A stretch of 64,000 nt of DNA from Desertimonas sp963733085 (GTDB lineage Bacteria; Actinomycetota; Acidimicrobiia; Acidimicrobiales; Ilumatobacteraceae), in contig CAVTBY010000005.1 of assembly GCA_963733085.1 (NCBI GenBank), positions 248,001 through 312,000 of the forward strand, given 5' to 3'. Below the pieces are notes generated by a model that saw only the letters and a program-made list of their open reading frames with translations, had not been told where the DNA came from and ran no database searches. Made by a program: the position numbers and the translations under genes. Shown in pieces: positions 47,098 through 58,315 of this stretch (within the stretch, counting starts at the first letter, position 1; each line of letters starts with the position of its first letter).

Positions 47098-48081
47098 ATG
47101 AACGGCGAGTTCGGGCCGGAGCTGTTGGACACAGCGGTCGAATGGTCGCTGCTCGACGGTCACGACGGTCGATCCGGTGCCCGCCTCGAGCGAGTGCGAT
47201 TGGCCGATGGCACCCGGTTGGTGGTCAAGCGGTCACGTGCCAGCGCCGACCTCGCCATGCGCCTGTCGGGGGACCGCGAAGGCCGTGAGTTACAGCTCTG
47301 GTCGAGTGGTGTGCTCGACCGACTCCCCGCCACTGTCGGCCACGCCGTCGTCGCAGGTTGGCGAGAGGACGAAGAAGTCGTTGTCGTCATCCGCGACCTC
47401 GGCGACGCCGTCATCGGCTGGGACACTCCCATCGGTCGGACCGAGTGTCGGCGCATCTTCGCTGCGGCGGCTGCGATGCACAACGCCTTCGCCGGTCAAC
47501 ACGTCGCCGGACTCTGCCCACTGCGCACCCGTCTCTCGCTGTTCGCCTCCGACACGCTGTACTCGCTTGCGGCCGACGACCATCCGCTGGTCGGTGCCGC
47601 GCAACGCGGTTGGGAGCGCTTCGCCGAGCTCGTCCCGTCCGACGTCGCCGACGCCGTCACCGCCTTCCACGCTGACCCTGGCCCACTCGCCGACGCCCTC
47701 GTCGCCCGCGGGACCACACTGACTCACGGCGACCTGTGGCTCGTCAACGCCGCCCTCCAACCCGACCGCATCGTGCTCGTCGACTGGGGCCTCGCCACCG
47801 AGGCTCCCGGCGCCGTTGACTTCGCCACCTTCTTGATGGGGGCGTCGGCAGTAACCGCCTCCCGCGACGACCTTGTTGATGACGTGCGCAGGATCCAAGG
47901 CAGCGCGCACGACGAGACAGCCCTGCGCCTCGCCCTCCTCGCCGCCGTCGTCGACCTCGGTTGGAACAAGGCCCTCGACGCCACCGAGCACAGCGACCCC
48001 AGCGTCCACGAACGCGAGACCGCAGAACTGTCGTGGTGGGTTCGAGCGGCTCGGAGCGGCCTCGACGTCGGCCCGTGCTGA
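47098..48081 (+). CDS. phosphotransferase (APH/fructosamine-kinase fold)
   Basis: 327 residues with the kinase-like small-molecule phosphotransferase fold. RLERVRLADGTRLVVKRSRA carries the ATP-binding lysine; TLTHGDLWLVNAAL is the catalytic HGDxxxxN loop; IVLVDWGLATEAPGAVDFAT the DFG-like metal motif (Asp-Trp-Gly here). It lies on the plus strand between the giant-gene blocks and 35 bases behind repeat copy 7. Substrate unknown; it is not close to the other two such kinases in the window. Confidence 0.82.
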   Translation: MNGEFGPELLDTAVEWSLLDGHDGRSGARLERVRLADGTRLVVKRSRASADLAMRLSGDREGRELQLWSSGVLDRLPATVGHAVVAGWREDEEVVVVIRDLGDAVIGWDTPIGRTECRRIFAAAAAMHNAFAGQHVAGLCPLRTRLSLFASDTLYSLAADDHPLVGAAQRGWERFAELVPSDVADAVTAFHADPGPLADALVARGTTLTHGDLWLVNAALQPDRIVLVDWGLATEAPGAVDFATFLMGASAVTASRDDLVDDVRRIQGSAHDETALRLALLAAVVDLGWNKALDATEHSDPSVHERETAELSWWVRAARSGLDVGPC

Positions 48082-48102
48082 CAATGCCATCCCGATCATG
48101 GA

Positions 48103-48150
48103 ACCGATCGGTGTTCACGGGACCGAATCGTCATGTGGACACCCATCGGT
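48103..48150. repeat. 48-bp palindromic repeat, copy 8 of 8
   Basis: Arms ACCGATCGGTGTTCAC and GTGGACACCCATCGGT with one substitution (GATCGG for GATGGG). It lies between converging genes, and as the sequence stands it forms the last codons of the small operon protein C. Confidence 0.85.
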
Positions 48151-48444
48151 TGGCGTTGGCGGCACGAGGCCTTCGGCTATTGGTCGCCGGCGAGCACTGC
48201 GTACGCGCGCCTCGATCCCGACCTCGGAAGTGCCGAGATTGCGCACGGTGATCCAGTAGGTCAGCGCGCTCGCCGACGACTTTTCCGCGGCGACATCCCA
48301 CTCCAACTGCTTGGCGTTGGCTGCGGCCACGCTGGTCGGCACAACGGTCCACACCACGTGCCAGGCGACGGGCCACTCGTGGGTGAACCAGGTCTTGGAC
48401 TGACCGGCCGCGATCGTGCCGGTGAACTGCGCCCCTGTCTTCAT
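48115..48444 (-). CDS. operon protein C: small beta-rich protein
   Basis: Starts MKTGAQFTGTIAAGQSKTWF with AGGAGG seven bases before the ATG; continues HEWPVAWHVVWTVVP and ASALTYWITVRNLGTSEVGI. Beta-sandwich-like, no signal peptide, unknown family. As written the frame runs through palindromic repeat copy 8 to 48115 (109 residues). If one G near 48200 is surplus, the end becomes IEARYAVLAGDQ with a stop at 48177 (88 residues), which looks more like a natural final beta strand. It follows gene B by 14 bases, so it is the end of the upstream block. Confidence 0.7.
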   Translation of the reverse strand: MKTGAQFTGTIAAGQSKTWFTHEWPVAWHVVWTVVPTSVAAANAKQLEWDVAAEKSSASALTYWITVRNLGTSEVGIEARVRSARRRPIAEGLVPPTPTDGCPHDDSVP

Positions 48445-48458
48445 CGTCAGCCTCCTGA

Positions 48459-49440
48459 TCAGCCCGCCGGCGCAACGAACGTGGTGCCGTCCCATACCCA
48501 GTCGAGGCGCTCGCGCACCGCCGAGGCGCTGAGCTCGCCCGGGCTGTAGAGCAGGCGCAGCTCGTCGCCGGCCGTCGTGACGCCGGCGACGAGGCCGGTG
48601 CCGTTGATCCAGCGGTGCCATCCGCCCGCGTCGATGAGCGAGGTCGGTGCGGGCAGCGTGCCCGGTCGGTGCCATCCTGCGGCAGCGAGCACCGGCTCGA
48701 GCTCGACGTACTTGCCGGTGACGTCCTGCTGGGTGCACGCCGAGGTGTCGCACGTCCACAGCGACCACGCCGCGTCGGCTACCGATCCGGCGTCCGGGGC
48801 CGCGGCGTCGAGCTGCCGGGCGAGCACCATCTGTCGGGCCCGATCCCGCCGCCTGTCCGACGGCAAGAGGGTCGACGTCGGGGTCGAGCAGCGCCGCACC
48901 GGGCACCAGCTCGAGTGCCCGTCCGAGGTACGGCAGCAGATCGTCGGGTGGCGGGGTGCCGTGTGCGGCCGGCGGGAGCAGCCGGCGAGCCGAGAGCACC
49001 GGGAGCTGTGCACCCAGATCGTGGAGTCCACTCATCGCCGCCACGATCGCGTCTGCGAAGTCGCTGCGCACCTGGATCGTCACCGGCGTGGCGGCCTGCG
49101 CCGTCCCCGGCGGCCGGTCGTTGGGGACGGTGCGCCAGAACAACGCGGGAAGCGACGGGGCGAAACCGGGCATCGGGTTGGGTCCAGCGACACCCAGCGC
49201 CGAGGCGAGCACCTGGGCGTTGAGCACCAGATCGTCGCTGACCAGGTTGAGGTAGCCGCCGACCTCGGTGATGTTGCGCGGGGGCGGGATGCGTGAAGGG
49301 AACAGGTCGCCGGAGGTCGCCAACCGCTGCAGGATCAGCTGCTGCGCGGTCAGCGTGTCCGGCGCGACGGTGGACTCGAGGATCTTGGCCAGCGCCTCGA
49401 TCGCGCGATCCTCGGCGGTGCTCGTGGTGTCGTCAGACAT
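48459..49440 (-). CDS. operon protein B: conserved protein, about 327 residues
   Basis: Unknown family. RAIEALAKILESTVAPDTLT, then FPSRIPPPRNITEVGGYLNL and MPGFAPSLPALFWRTVPNDR; after a frame change near 48850 the second part reads WSLWTCDTSACTQQDVTGKY, WHRWINGTGLVAGVTTAGDE and ERLDWVWDGTTFVAPAG. No signal peptide or membrane helix. It has two close cysteines in CDTSAC. ATG 49440 with GAGGAGCAG upstream; it overlaps the end of the 28-codon microgene. Part of the upstream block with genes A and C. Confidence 0.75.
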
Positions 49441-49519
49441 GGTCTGCTCCTCGGAGATTCACGGTGCGGTGTGCCATCACCCGAAGGCGATCGGCCGGCG
49501 TTCGGTTGAGGTGGCTCAT
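49433..49519 (-). CDS. 28-residue microprotein between A and B
   Basis: Short frame whose ATG overlaps the stop of gene A (ATGA) and whose stop lies inside the first codons of gene B. Product starts MSHLNRTPADRLRVMAHR and ends TVNLRGADHV; basic, no membrane segment. It includes the ribosome site of gene B, so it may serve mainly as a translational bridge. Coding status inferred from overlaps only. Confidence 0.45.
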   Translation of the reverse strand: MSHLNRTPADRLRVMAHRTVNLRGADHV

Positions 49520-52500
49520 GTCGGCGCCTTCCCGCCGTCGACGGCGCCGTCCTTCTTTGGCTCGTCCTTCTTGTCGCCCTCCTTGGACTTCTCCTCGGCC
49601 TTCTTGCCTTCGTTCTTGGCCTTGATGACGTCGGGAATGTTCTCCATCGCCGACTTGGCCAGGCCGGTCGCTTCGCTGATCGTCTTGGTGAGCGTGTTGG
49701 CGGTGGTCTCGGTCTGCACCTTGGCCTGGGCCCCGAGCTGCGTGATACCCGTCAGGTCTTGGGGCAGGTTGCTCTCCGGCGCCGACTCGATGAGGGCCTT
49801 GAGGACGTCGGGCGGGGTGAATGCCGGCGCCCCCTGGTTGAGCGTGATCATCGAGCCGGTCTGAAGGTTGCTCGGCGCCTGGGCACCAGCCGGCCCGACG
49901 AGCTGGTTGCCGCCACCCAAGGCGCCGATCACCGCCGTGAGGTCGGTGGCCGCGTCGGCCGGCGAGTCCTGCCAGTTCCAGAACCGGGTGAGATCGATCT
50001 TCTCGCTCGAGTTGCACGAGCCGAGCACGGCTTCGCCGAGCACGCCGCGCGCCGGCAACGTGATCGACGACTGCGCCGGCAGATACGCCTGGCGGTGGAA
50101 GGCAAGTAGCGCCTCCTGGATGTTCCGCGAGGTGAACCCGACCTCGCGAGCCAGCGGCTCGGGGATGAAGAACGGCATGATCGCCGCGTTGCCGAAGTAG
50201 CCCAACACCTCGTTGGCCACGCAGTTGAGCAGCGGCACCTCGTCCGCCTCGTCGCTGATCCCCCCCGTCGGCACGCCGATGGTGTACGGCTCGAGCATGA
50301 TCGCCCGCTCCTCAGGGGTCATGCCGAGCCAGACCGCCTTGGAGAACGTCACGGCGTTCTCCACCACGTGCCGGAGCAGGCTCTCGATGCGTAGCAGGTC
50401 GGCGAAGGCGAGCACCGGCGCGATGCGCTTGGCCGAGACCGGCAGCTGCACCGGCATCCGCTCGCGTGCGGTGCCGTCATAGCTCTCGATGACGTCGTCG
50501 CCACCGATCATCGCCACCGGGTCGTCGATCAGCGGACTGCCGATCTCCGACTCGAGCTCGCCGGTGCTCAGGTTGACGTCGAGCCGGAACGAGAAGTTGA
50601 GCCACGACGGTAGGTCGCCGGGATCGATGCCACCCGGCAGCGACAGCTTGTACGAGAACGGTCGCCAGCTGCGGCTGAACTCGAAGCGCACGATCGACGA
50701 CGCCGGGATGTGACTCGGCAGCGTGAGCGAGCCGGCGCGGTTGTCGAACGAGCTGGCGCGACGGTCGCGCAGCGCCTGCACCAGGCCGGCGCGGCTCTCC
50801 TGCCCGGCGGGGATCTGCGGGCTGTTGTTGCTCAGCCGGACCGGGCCGACCCGCGCGCCCGGTGTGCGTGATCACCGAGGCGTAGACGTCCTCGAACGGA
50901 AGGAACGTGCCGTTGACGCTGAGGTCGATCACCTGCGAAGCCGGCCCCTCCGAGCTGGCCGGCACCATGGTCGGGTCTCCGGCGAAGGAACGCAGCACGG
51001 CGAGGGCGTGGCGCAACTCGGGATCGCGGGAGACCAGCGGGCGGATGACGTCGTGGTGGCGAAGCAGCGACTGGTAGCGGAGCAGCAGCACGTCGCGCGA
51101 GTAGTCGCCGGTCGGGAGCACTGCGCGGCATGCCGGGCGTCATCCAGCGCACGAGCTCGAGCGGCACGAAGCACACGAGCTGTACGTCGTCGACCGAGCT
51201 GGTGACCGCGAAGTGCCGGAGGACTTGCCAGTACTGCATCGTCAGCGCGTGGTTGTGGTTGTGGTTGGTGATCACCTTCGTGACCACCTCGCGGGTCTCG
51301 GTGGCCGTCGCCAGTCGCACACTGGTGCGGCTCGCGTTGCGGCGCGCTGACGGCCTGGCGCGACAGGCTCGAGTGGAATGCCTGCGAGGTGTTGGAGACG
51401 TAGTCGCGGCTGGCGTTCTGCCAGCTTGACGTCGACCCCGTCGTCGTCGAGTCGGCGTACCCACCACCGATCCCGAGCCCGGCCACGATCGGTCCGAAGA
51501 TTCCGCCGACGCCGAGCCCACCGCCGAACGAGCCGGACTCGGTGCGCACCTTCATCTTGCTGCCACCGGCGCGCAGACTCGTCGAACGCGCTCGGTGAAC
51601 ACGGCAGAGGTCGAGGTGTCGGCGTTCTCGCGAAACGCCTGTTGCTCAGCCTCGCTCAGTGACTCCGCTTCGCGCACGCTGAGCGTCTCGCGCTCCTCCG
51701 AGACGGCGATGCGCTGCTGCTCGCCGGGGGCGAGCGGCAACGAATAGACGAGATCGCCGAGCGAGAGCCCCTGCGGGATCCAGAGCTGGTGCATCCGCAC
51801 CGTGTAGCCGAGCGCCAGCGTGGCCGCCTTGGGGACCGCGAGCGGGTCGGTCTGCACTTGGTCGAGGAAGCGCTCGACATCGATCGGGGCCTCGATCGGA
51901 ACCCGGTCGACCACCGACCACTCACCGAGCTGGCCGAGCGCCTCGATCAGCTGGCCGGTGTCGATGTACCTGGAGAGCGTCGCGCTCGCGGCCGACATCC
52001 GGAAGCGGCCGCGTTCGCCTCGGAAGTCGGTGGCCAGCCGCTTCGCACTCAGCTGCGGTGCGACGAGGCGGATCAACATCGCGTAGCCGAAACGGTCGAT
52101 CACGCCGGCGTTGGAGCGGAACGACCTCGCGCAGTCGCCCTCGCCGAGGGTGATCGGGTGCGCCGGGGCGGCGAAGTCCTCCGGGTGCTCCAGTGGATCG
52201 TCGTCAGTCGTGGGCAGCAGCACGTCACCAAGCTGCGCCACGATGCTGCGCGGTAGAGGCGTCACCTCGAGCTCGACCGGCAGTGTGCCGAGCTTGCCGC
52301 CACCGACGAGGTCGATGCGGCGCAGGGCGAGCTCGACAGTGCGGTTGGCGCCGCGCACGCGCAGCGTGAGTCCGGTCTCGGGCACGGGCAGCGGGGGCAG
52401 GCTGAGCTGGAATGCGCCGCGGGCGTCGGTCTTGGTCTCGGGGTTGGGCCACGGGAGGCGTTGCGTCAGCTCGCCGGTGAGTTCGGGTTCCAGCGCGGTG

Positions 52501-52934
52501 ACCGACACGTTCGCCGCGTCGGCGCCGTCGGGGTTGACCAGCCGGCCGGCGATCGTCGGCGGGAACGACGGCGGCACGATCGGCACCAGCTCGCCGAGAT
52601 CCTTGCCGAGGAAGTCCACGGTACGGAAGATCCTGGTGACGGCGTCGACCCGATCGGTGAACAGCGCCTGGATCTCCTCGGTGTCGATCTGGACGTTGAG
52701 ACCGAGGTCCTCGAGATCGAGGCTCGGCACGATCCCCCTGCCCGCACCCACCCGGTCGACGGCCGCCTTGAAGTCGTCGACGGTCACCCGACGGCGTCCG
52801 GCGGCGGCCTCGGCGATCGCCGACGACACCGCCGCCGTGGCGAAGAAGTCGCGGCGCCGCGCGTCGTCGAGACTGACCCGTACGTGCGACGAACGCTCGT
52901 CGACGTCCGGACCGGCGTCATCAGTATCGGACAT
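49516..52934 (-). CDS. operon protein A: giant protein, about 1139 residues
   Basis: First gene of the upstream block; AAGGAG precedes the ATG. Unknown family. Residues ~125-240 look like a carboxypeptidase-regulatory-type beta sandwich (PTIAGRLVNPDGADAANVSV; TDARGAFQLSLPPLPVPETG). Then come LGYTVRMHQLWIPQGLSLGD and a charged coiled stretch (ERETLSVREAESLSEAEQQA), a glycine-rich hydrophobic segment (GGGLGVGGIFGPIVAGLGIG), ITNHNHNHALTMQYWQVLRH and a Lys/Glu-rich tail (KKAEEKSKEGDKKDEPKKDG). The frame changes near 51570, 51340, 51110 and 50830. No signal peptide. Function unknown. Confidence 0.75.
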
Positions 52935-53385
52935 GATCGGTCTCCTTCGCTGTGCTGATCAGCGTGGTCGTTCCCGTCGAGACGAGCTGCGGTACCGTAC
53001 GACCGACGCGCTCCGAGCGCCGACGAATTACGGCGTCATGGACTCGACGGTTCGCGCCGACGCACAATGGTGGTGGTGCTTCAACTCGTCGAGTACGGGG
53101 ACCCGTTGACCGCTGCCGCGCGATCGGCGGGCGGCACAGTGAGCCCACTCCGGGCCGTGTACGACGAGCTTCGCGTCATCGCCGACCGACGGCTTGACGA
53201 GCTAGGGCCGCCGAGGCGGCCCCAACCGATCGCCCAACGCCGGCGCGCTGTGCAGGCGGGTGTGCCGAGCCGCCGCAGACGCGCATCCAAGCGACATTGA
53301 CGGTGTCTGCGGTTCACAGCTTGTACCCAGCGTCGGTTTCGACAGGGCGACGACATAGCCGTCGGCGGTACGTAGCCTCCACGCC
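52935..53385. other. 451-bp intergenic region upstream of gene A
   Basis: It lies between the divergent starts of giant gene A (minus) and the phosphotransferase (plus), so it should contain both promoters. I see no repeat of either family and no strong hairpin. A plus-strand frame of 77 codons (53067-53300) exists but lacks a ribosome site, and its second half is a run of Arg/Pro typical of noncoding GC-rich DNA. Confidence 0.5.
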
Positions 53386-54198
53386 GTGGCCGACATCGAA
53401 GTGCTCGGCGGCGGGATCGCCAACGCTGGAGCCGTGGTGCGCGAGGGCGACCACGTACTGCGACCGTCGAACGTGCACACGCCGACTATCCACGCGTTCC
53501 TCCGCTTTCTGCGCGATGAGGGCTTTGCAGCCGTTAATCAGCCGATCGGCGTCGATCCGGACGGTCGGGAGCGGCTCTCGTTCATCGCCGGCGATGTCGC
53601 GGTCCCGCCATACCCGACGTGGGCCGAGAGCGACTTGGCGCTGGCGACCGCGGCGGCCCTGCTCCGCCGCATGCACGACGTCAGTGCCCGCTACGTCGCG
53701 CCGTCCTGGGCTACTTGGAGCGCCGAGATGGCCGACCCGCAGGGCAGCAATGTGCCCGCCGCCGACCTCGTCATCTGCCACAACGACGTGTGCCTGGAGA
53801 ACCTCGTCTACCGCGAGCAGGTCGCTGTCGGGCTGCTCGACTTCGACTTCGCGTCACCCGGCCGGCGTGTCCACGACCTCGCCACCTTCGCCAGGATGAA
53901 CGTCCCGATCGACACCGACGAGGACGCGGCCAGGCTCGGACGGCGCGGTCCGTTCGAGCCGATGCGGCGCCTGCGGATCGTTGCCGACGCCTACGGCCTG
54001 CCGCCCGGCCGGACCGAGTTCTTGGACGCGCTCGCCGATGGTGTGCAGCGCGGCGGTCAGTTCCTGCAGCGCCGCCTCGACGAAGGCAACGTGGCGTTCC
54101 GTCGGATGGTCGAAGCGACCGGCGGCATGGCCAAGTTCGACCGGCGCCGAGCCTGGTTCACCGCCCACCGCGACCGGTTCGCCGACGCCCTCGGCTGA
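53386..54198 (+). CDS. phosphotransferase (APH fold)
   Basis: 270 residues from GTG 53386. Typical elements: EVLGGGIANAGAVVREGDHV then VLRPSNVHTPTIHAFLRFLR; catalytic loop LVICHNDVCLENLVY, with Asn in place of the usual Gly (HND); metal motif VGLLDFDFASPGRRVHDLAT. APH/choline-kinase superfamily, known in Actinobacteria as putative antibiotic or small-molecule kinases. It stands divergent from giant gene A. Substrate unknown. Confidence 0.85.
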   Translation: MADIEVLGGGIANAGAVVREGDHVLRPSNVHTPTIHAFLRFLRDEGFAAVNQPIGVDPDGRERLSFIAGDVAVPPYPTWAESDLALATAAALLRRMHDVSARYVAPSWATWSAEMADPQGSNVPAADLVICHNDVCLENLVYREQVAVGLLDFDFASPGRRVHDLATFARMNVPIDTDEDAARLGRRGPFEPMRRLRIVADAYGLPPGRTEFLDALADGVQRGGQFLQRRLDEGNVAFRRMVEATGGMAKFDRRRAWFTAHRDRFADALG

Positions 54199-54353
54199 CC
54201 CGATCGGAACCGCCGAGGTCGAGCCCGTGCCACCCGGCAGGGCCTTCGGTCGCCTTGTCTGACGCCTTGCGGACGGGTACGTTGCTCTGGCCGGGCACCG
54301 CTCGGTGTTGCTCTGGTCCTTGGCGACGTCGATCGACCGCCATAGGAGACGGT

Positions 54354-55112
54354 GTGAGTGCAGCACCCGGACTGGAGTCGAAGCGCCGAGACGGCGCTGA
54401 CAGCGGTTCCACAACGGTACCGGACGGTGCTGCGGGACTCGATGGTCGACGTTCGGGGCGCGTGCTCGACGCACCGCTCGGAAGCATCACGCGTCCGTCG
54501 TGGCGTGGACGCAGCCACCTGTTCGCACTCGTCGTCGCCGTGCCGTTGCTGGCCGTGATGTCGACGCGGGCCGACGGAGCCCGAGCGGGCGCCGGGCTGC
54601 TCATCTATGGAGGGACCCTCTGCTCGATGCTTCTTGCCTCGACGACCTATCACCGTTGGGTACACACCGTGCGCTGGCGGATGATCTGGCGTCGAGCGGA
54701 CCACGCGATGATCTTCGCCGCAATTGCTGGGACGTACACCCCTCTGGCCTTGACACTGTTGCCGACGACGGGGGCAATCGCCACGCTCGCCGTGGTCTGG
54801 AGCGCGGCCATCGTCGGGGCGACGATCAAGCTCGCCAACTGGCAGCGGGCGGACCCGGTGGCCAGGGCGATGTACGTCACCAATGGATGGGCTGGCCTCG
54901 TGCTGATCCCGGCACTCGCTGCCGCGGGTCTCGTGGTGCCGACTGTTCTCTTGCTGCTCGGCGGGGTCGTGTACACAGCGGGCGCGCTCGGATTCTCCCG
55001 TCGTTGGCCCACCCTCAGGCCAACCGTCTTCTCCTACCACGAGGTCTGGCACCTGTGCACGGTGGCGGCAGCGGCAGCCCACCTCGCGGCAGTGTGGATC
55101 GTCGTGGCATGA
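54354..55112 (+). CDS. hemolysin III / YqfA-like membrane protein
   Basis: About 252 residues. After ~45 polar residues come seven hydrophobic segments with the PAQR/HlyIII signatures: LLASTTYHRWVH, RRADHAMIFAAIAGTYTPLA and, near the end, SYHEVWHLCTVAAAAAHLAA. The paired histidines and the aspartate are the metal ligands of this superfamily. Bacterial members are membrane proteins of unclear role, possibly hydrolases. Start GTG 54354 with AGGAGAC upstream. Confidence 0.85.
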   Translation: MSAAPGLESKRRDGADSGSTTVPDGAAGLDGRRSGRVLDAPLGSITRPSWRGRSHLFALVVAVPLLAVMSTRADGARAGAGLLIYGGTLCSMLLASTTYHRWVHTVRWRMIWRRADHAMIFAAIAGTYTPLALTLLPTTGAIATLAVVWSAAIVGATIKLANWQRADPVARAMYVTNGWAGLVLIPALAAAGLVVPTVLLLLGGVVYTAGALGFSRRWPTLRPTVFSYHEVWHLCTVAAAAAHLAAVWIVVA

Positions 55113-55146
55113 ACCTCGGTGTACTGCCGCCCGGTCTCGTCGCCGA

Positions 55147-55193
55147 TTTGTGTCAGCTGGATGCGCACGTAGCGGTCATGCGGCTGACGCAAA
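55147..55193. repeat. TTTGTGTCAG-family palindrome, copy 4
   Basis: TTTGTGTCAG ... CTGACGCAAA, 47 bases, between the converging HlyIII-like and catalase genes. The centre is nearly the reverse complement of copy 3. Confidence 0.85.
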
Positions 55194-55261
55194 TCATGGC
55201 CGGCTGGCGGTAGAAGCGGCGCGCCGTCATGCCGCGCGGCCGGTGGTCGGCGTGCGTGGGT

Positions 55262-57520
<2,259 letters not shown>

Positions 57521-57809
57521 GCCCACCCTTCCCTTCCGTAGCGATCGAGGATTGCGGCTCACCGCGAATCAGGGAGTGCGATACCCCGTTCGGACGAGCC
57601 GGAAACCCCGAGCGGTCCCGCGTCGACGGAGCGGGCACATGATCGCCAGGGCCTGGTCGCCGCACGCCGAGTTGGCGGTGGCGGACGTCCGTGGCCGGCG
57701 TCACCTGTGCGGTCAACAGCGATACAACCGGTCCCGATCGACTCGCTGACGGCTCGATCCGACTCGCGTTTCCGAGCCGGTGGTGACCGGGACGGGATAC
57801 GTTGGCGCC

Positions 57810-57986
57810 GTGAGCGACGACGTGACGATCGAACCAGGCCAGCGATGGATCGGCGAGGACGACGTATCCGACATCGAGATCATCCAGGAGGCTGGCACCG
57901 GGGCGTGGGTTATCCAGACGACGTACCTCTGGACCGAGGACTACATCCGCGAGAACTACCGGCTGTCAAGCGTCGGCGACGACTGA
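57810..57986 (+). CDS. small acidic hypothetical protein
   Basis: 58 residues from GTG 57810 (VSDDVTIEPGQRWIGEDDVS), continuing DIEIIQEAGTGAWVIQTTYL and WTEDYIRENYRLS. Soluble and acidic; looks like a single small beta domain. I recognise no named family. An in-frame ATG at 57780 is less likely because the leader looks noncoding. The 290 bases between the catalase start and this gene hold no other feature I can support. Confidence 0.55.
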   Translation: MSDDVTIEPGQRWIGEDDVSDIEIIQEAGTGAWVIQTTYLWTEDYIRENYRLSSVGDD

Positions 57987-58038
57987 CGTCAGCGGGCGCC
58001 CGCCGCAGGCGTGCCGCGCTCTGGGCCAGCCCAGTCGC

Positions 58039-58055
58039 TTGGCAAACATTGCCAA
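58039..58055. promoter_or_regulatory. parDE operator palindrome
   Basis: Perfect inverted repeat TTGGCAA-ACA-TTGCCAA, 20 bases before the parD start. Position and symmetry fit autorepression by a ribbon-helix-helix antitoxin dimer. Confidence 0.7.
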
Positions 58056-58075
58056 ACCGAGTAGGCTGCCTCGCC

Positions 58076-58309
58076 GTGTCAACGATGAACGTTTCGCTGC
58101 CCGAAGAACTGCGCGCCTTCGTCGACGACCAAGTCGACGAAGGACGCTACGGGTCCACCAGCGAGTACGTCCGCGACCTCATCCGACGTGACCAGGACCG
58201 CCTTCGGCTCCGCAACATGATCCTCGAAGGCGCCGCATCGCCAGTCGGACCGGTTGCCGACTCGACATACTTCTCCAAGCTTCGAAGCCGCGTCCGCCCC
58301 GCCGACTGA
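58076..58309 (+). CDS. parD: ParD-family antitoxin
   Basis: About 77 residues. MNVSLPEELRAFVDDQVDEG then YGSTSEYVRDLIRRDQDR is the ribbon-helix-helix of ParD; the C-terminal tail (LEGAASPVGPVADSTYFSKL) wraps the toxin. GTG 58076 or ATG 58085 may start it. The palindrome upstream is probably its operator, and the toxin gene follows after six bases. Confidence 0.9.
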   Translation: MSTMNVSLPEELRAFVDDQVDEGRYGSTSEYVRDLIRRDQDRLRLRNMILEGAASPVGPVADSTYFSKLRSRVRPAD

Positions 58310-58315
58310 ACCCGC

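Noticed and set aside
28865..52934. Phage tail or extracellular contractile injection system
   Set aside because: No sheath, tube, baseplate, spike, tape-measure or AAA+ remodelling protein is recognisable, and the enzyme present is PhoD-like. Remote structural similarity cannot be excluded without modelling.
53067..53300. 77-codon plus-strand frame upstream of the phosphotransferase
   Set aside because: No ribosome site, Arg/Pro-rich end, no family; kept only as a remark on the intergenic region.
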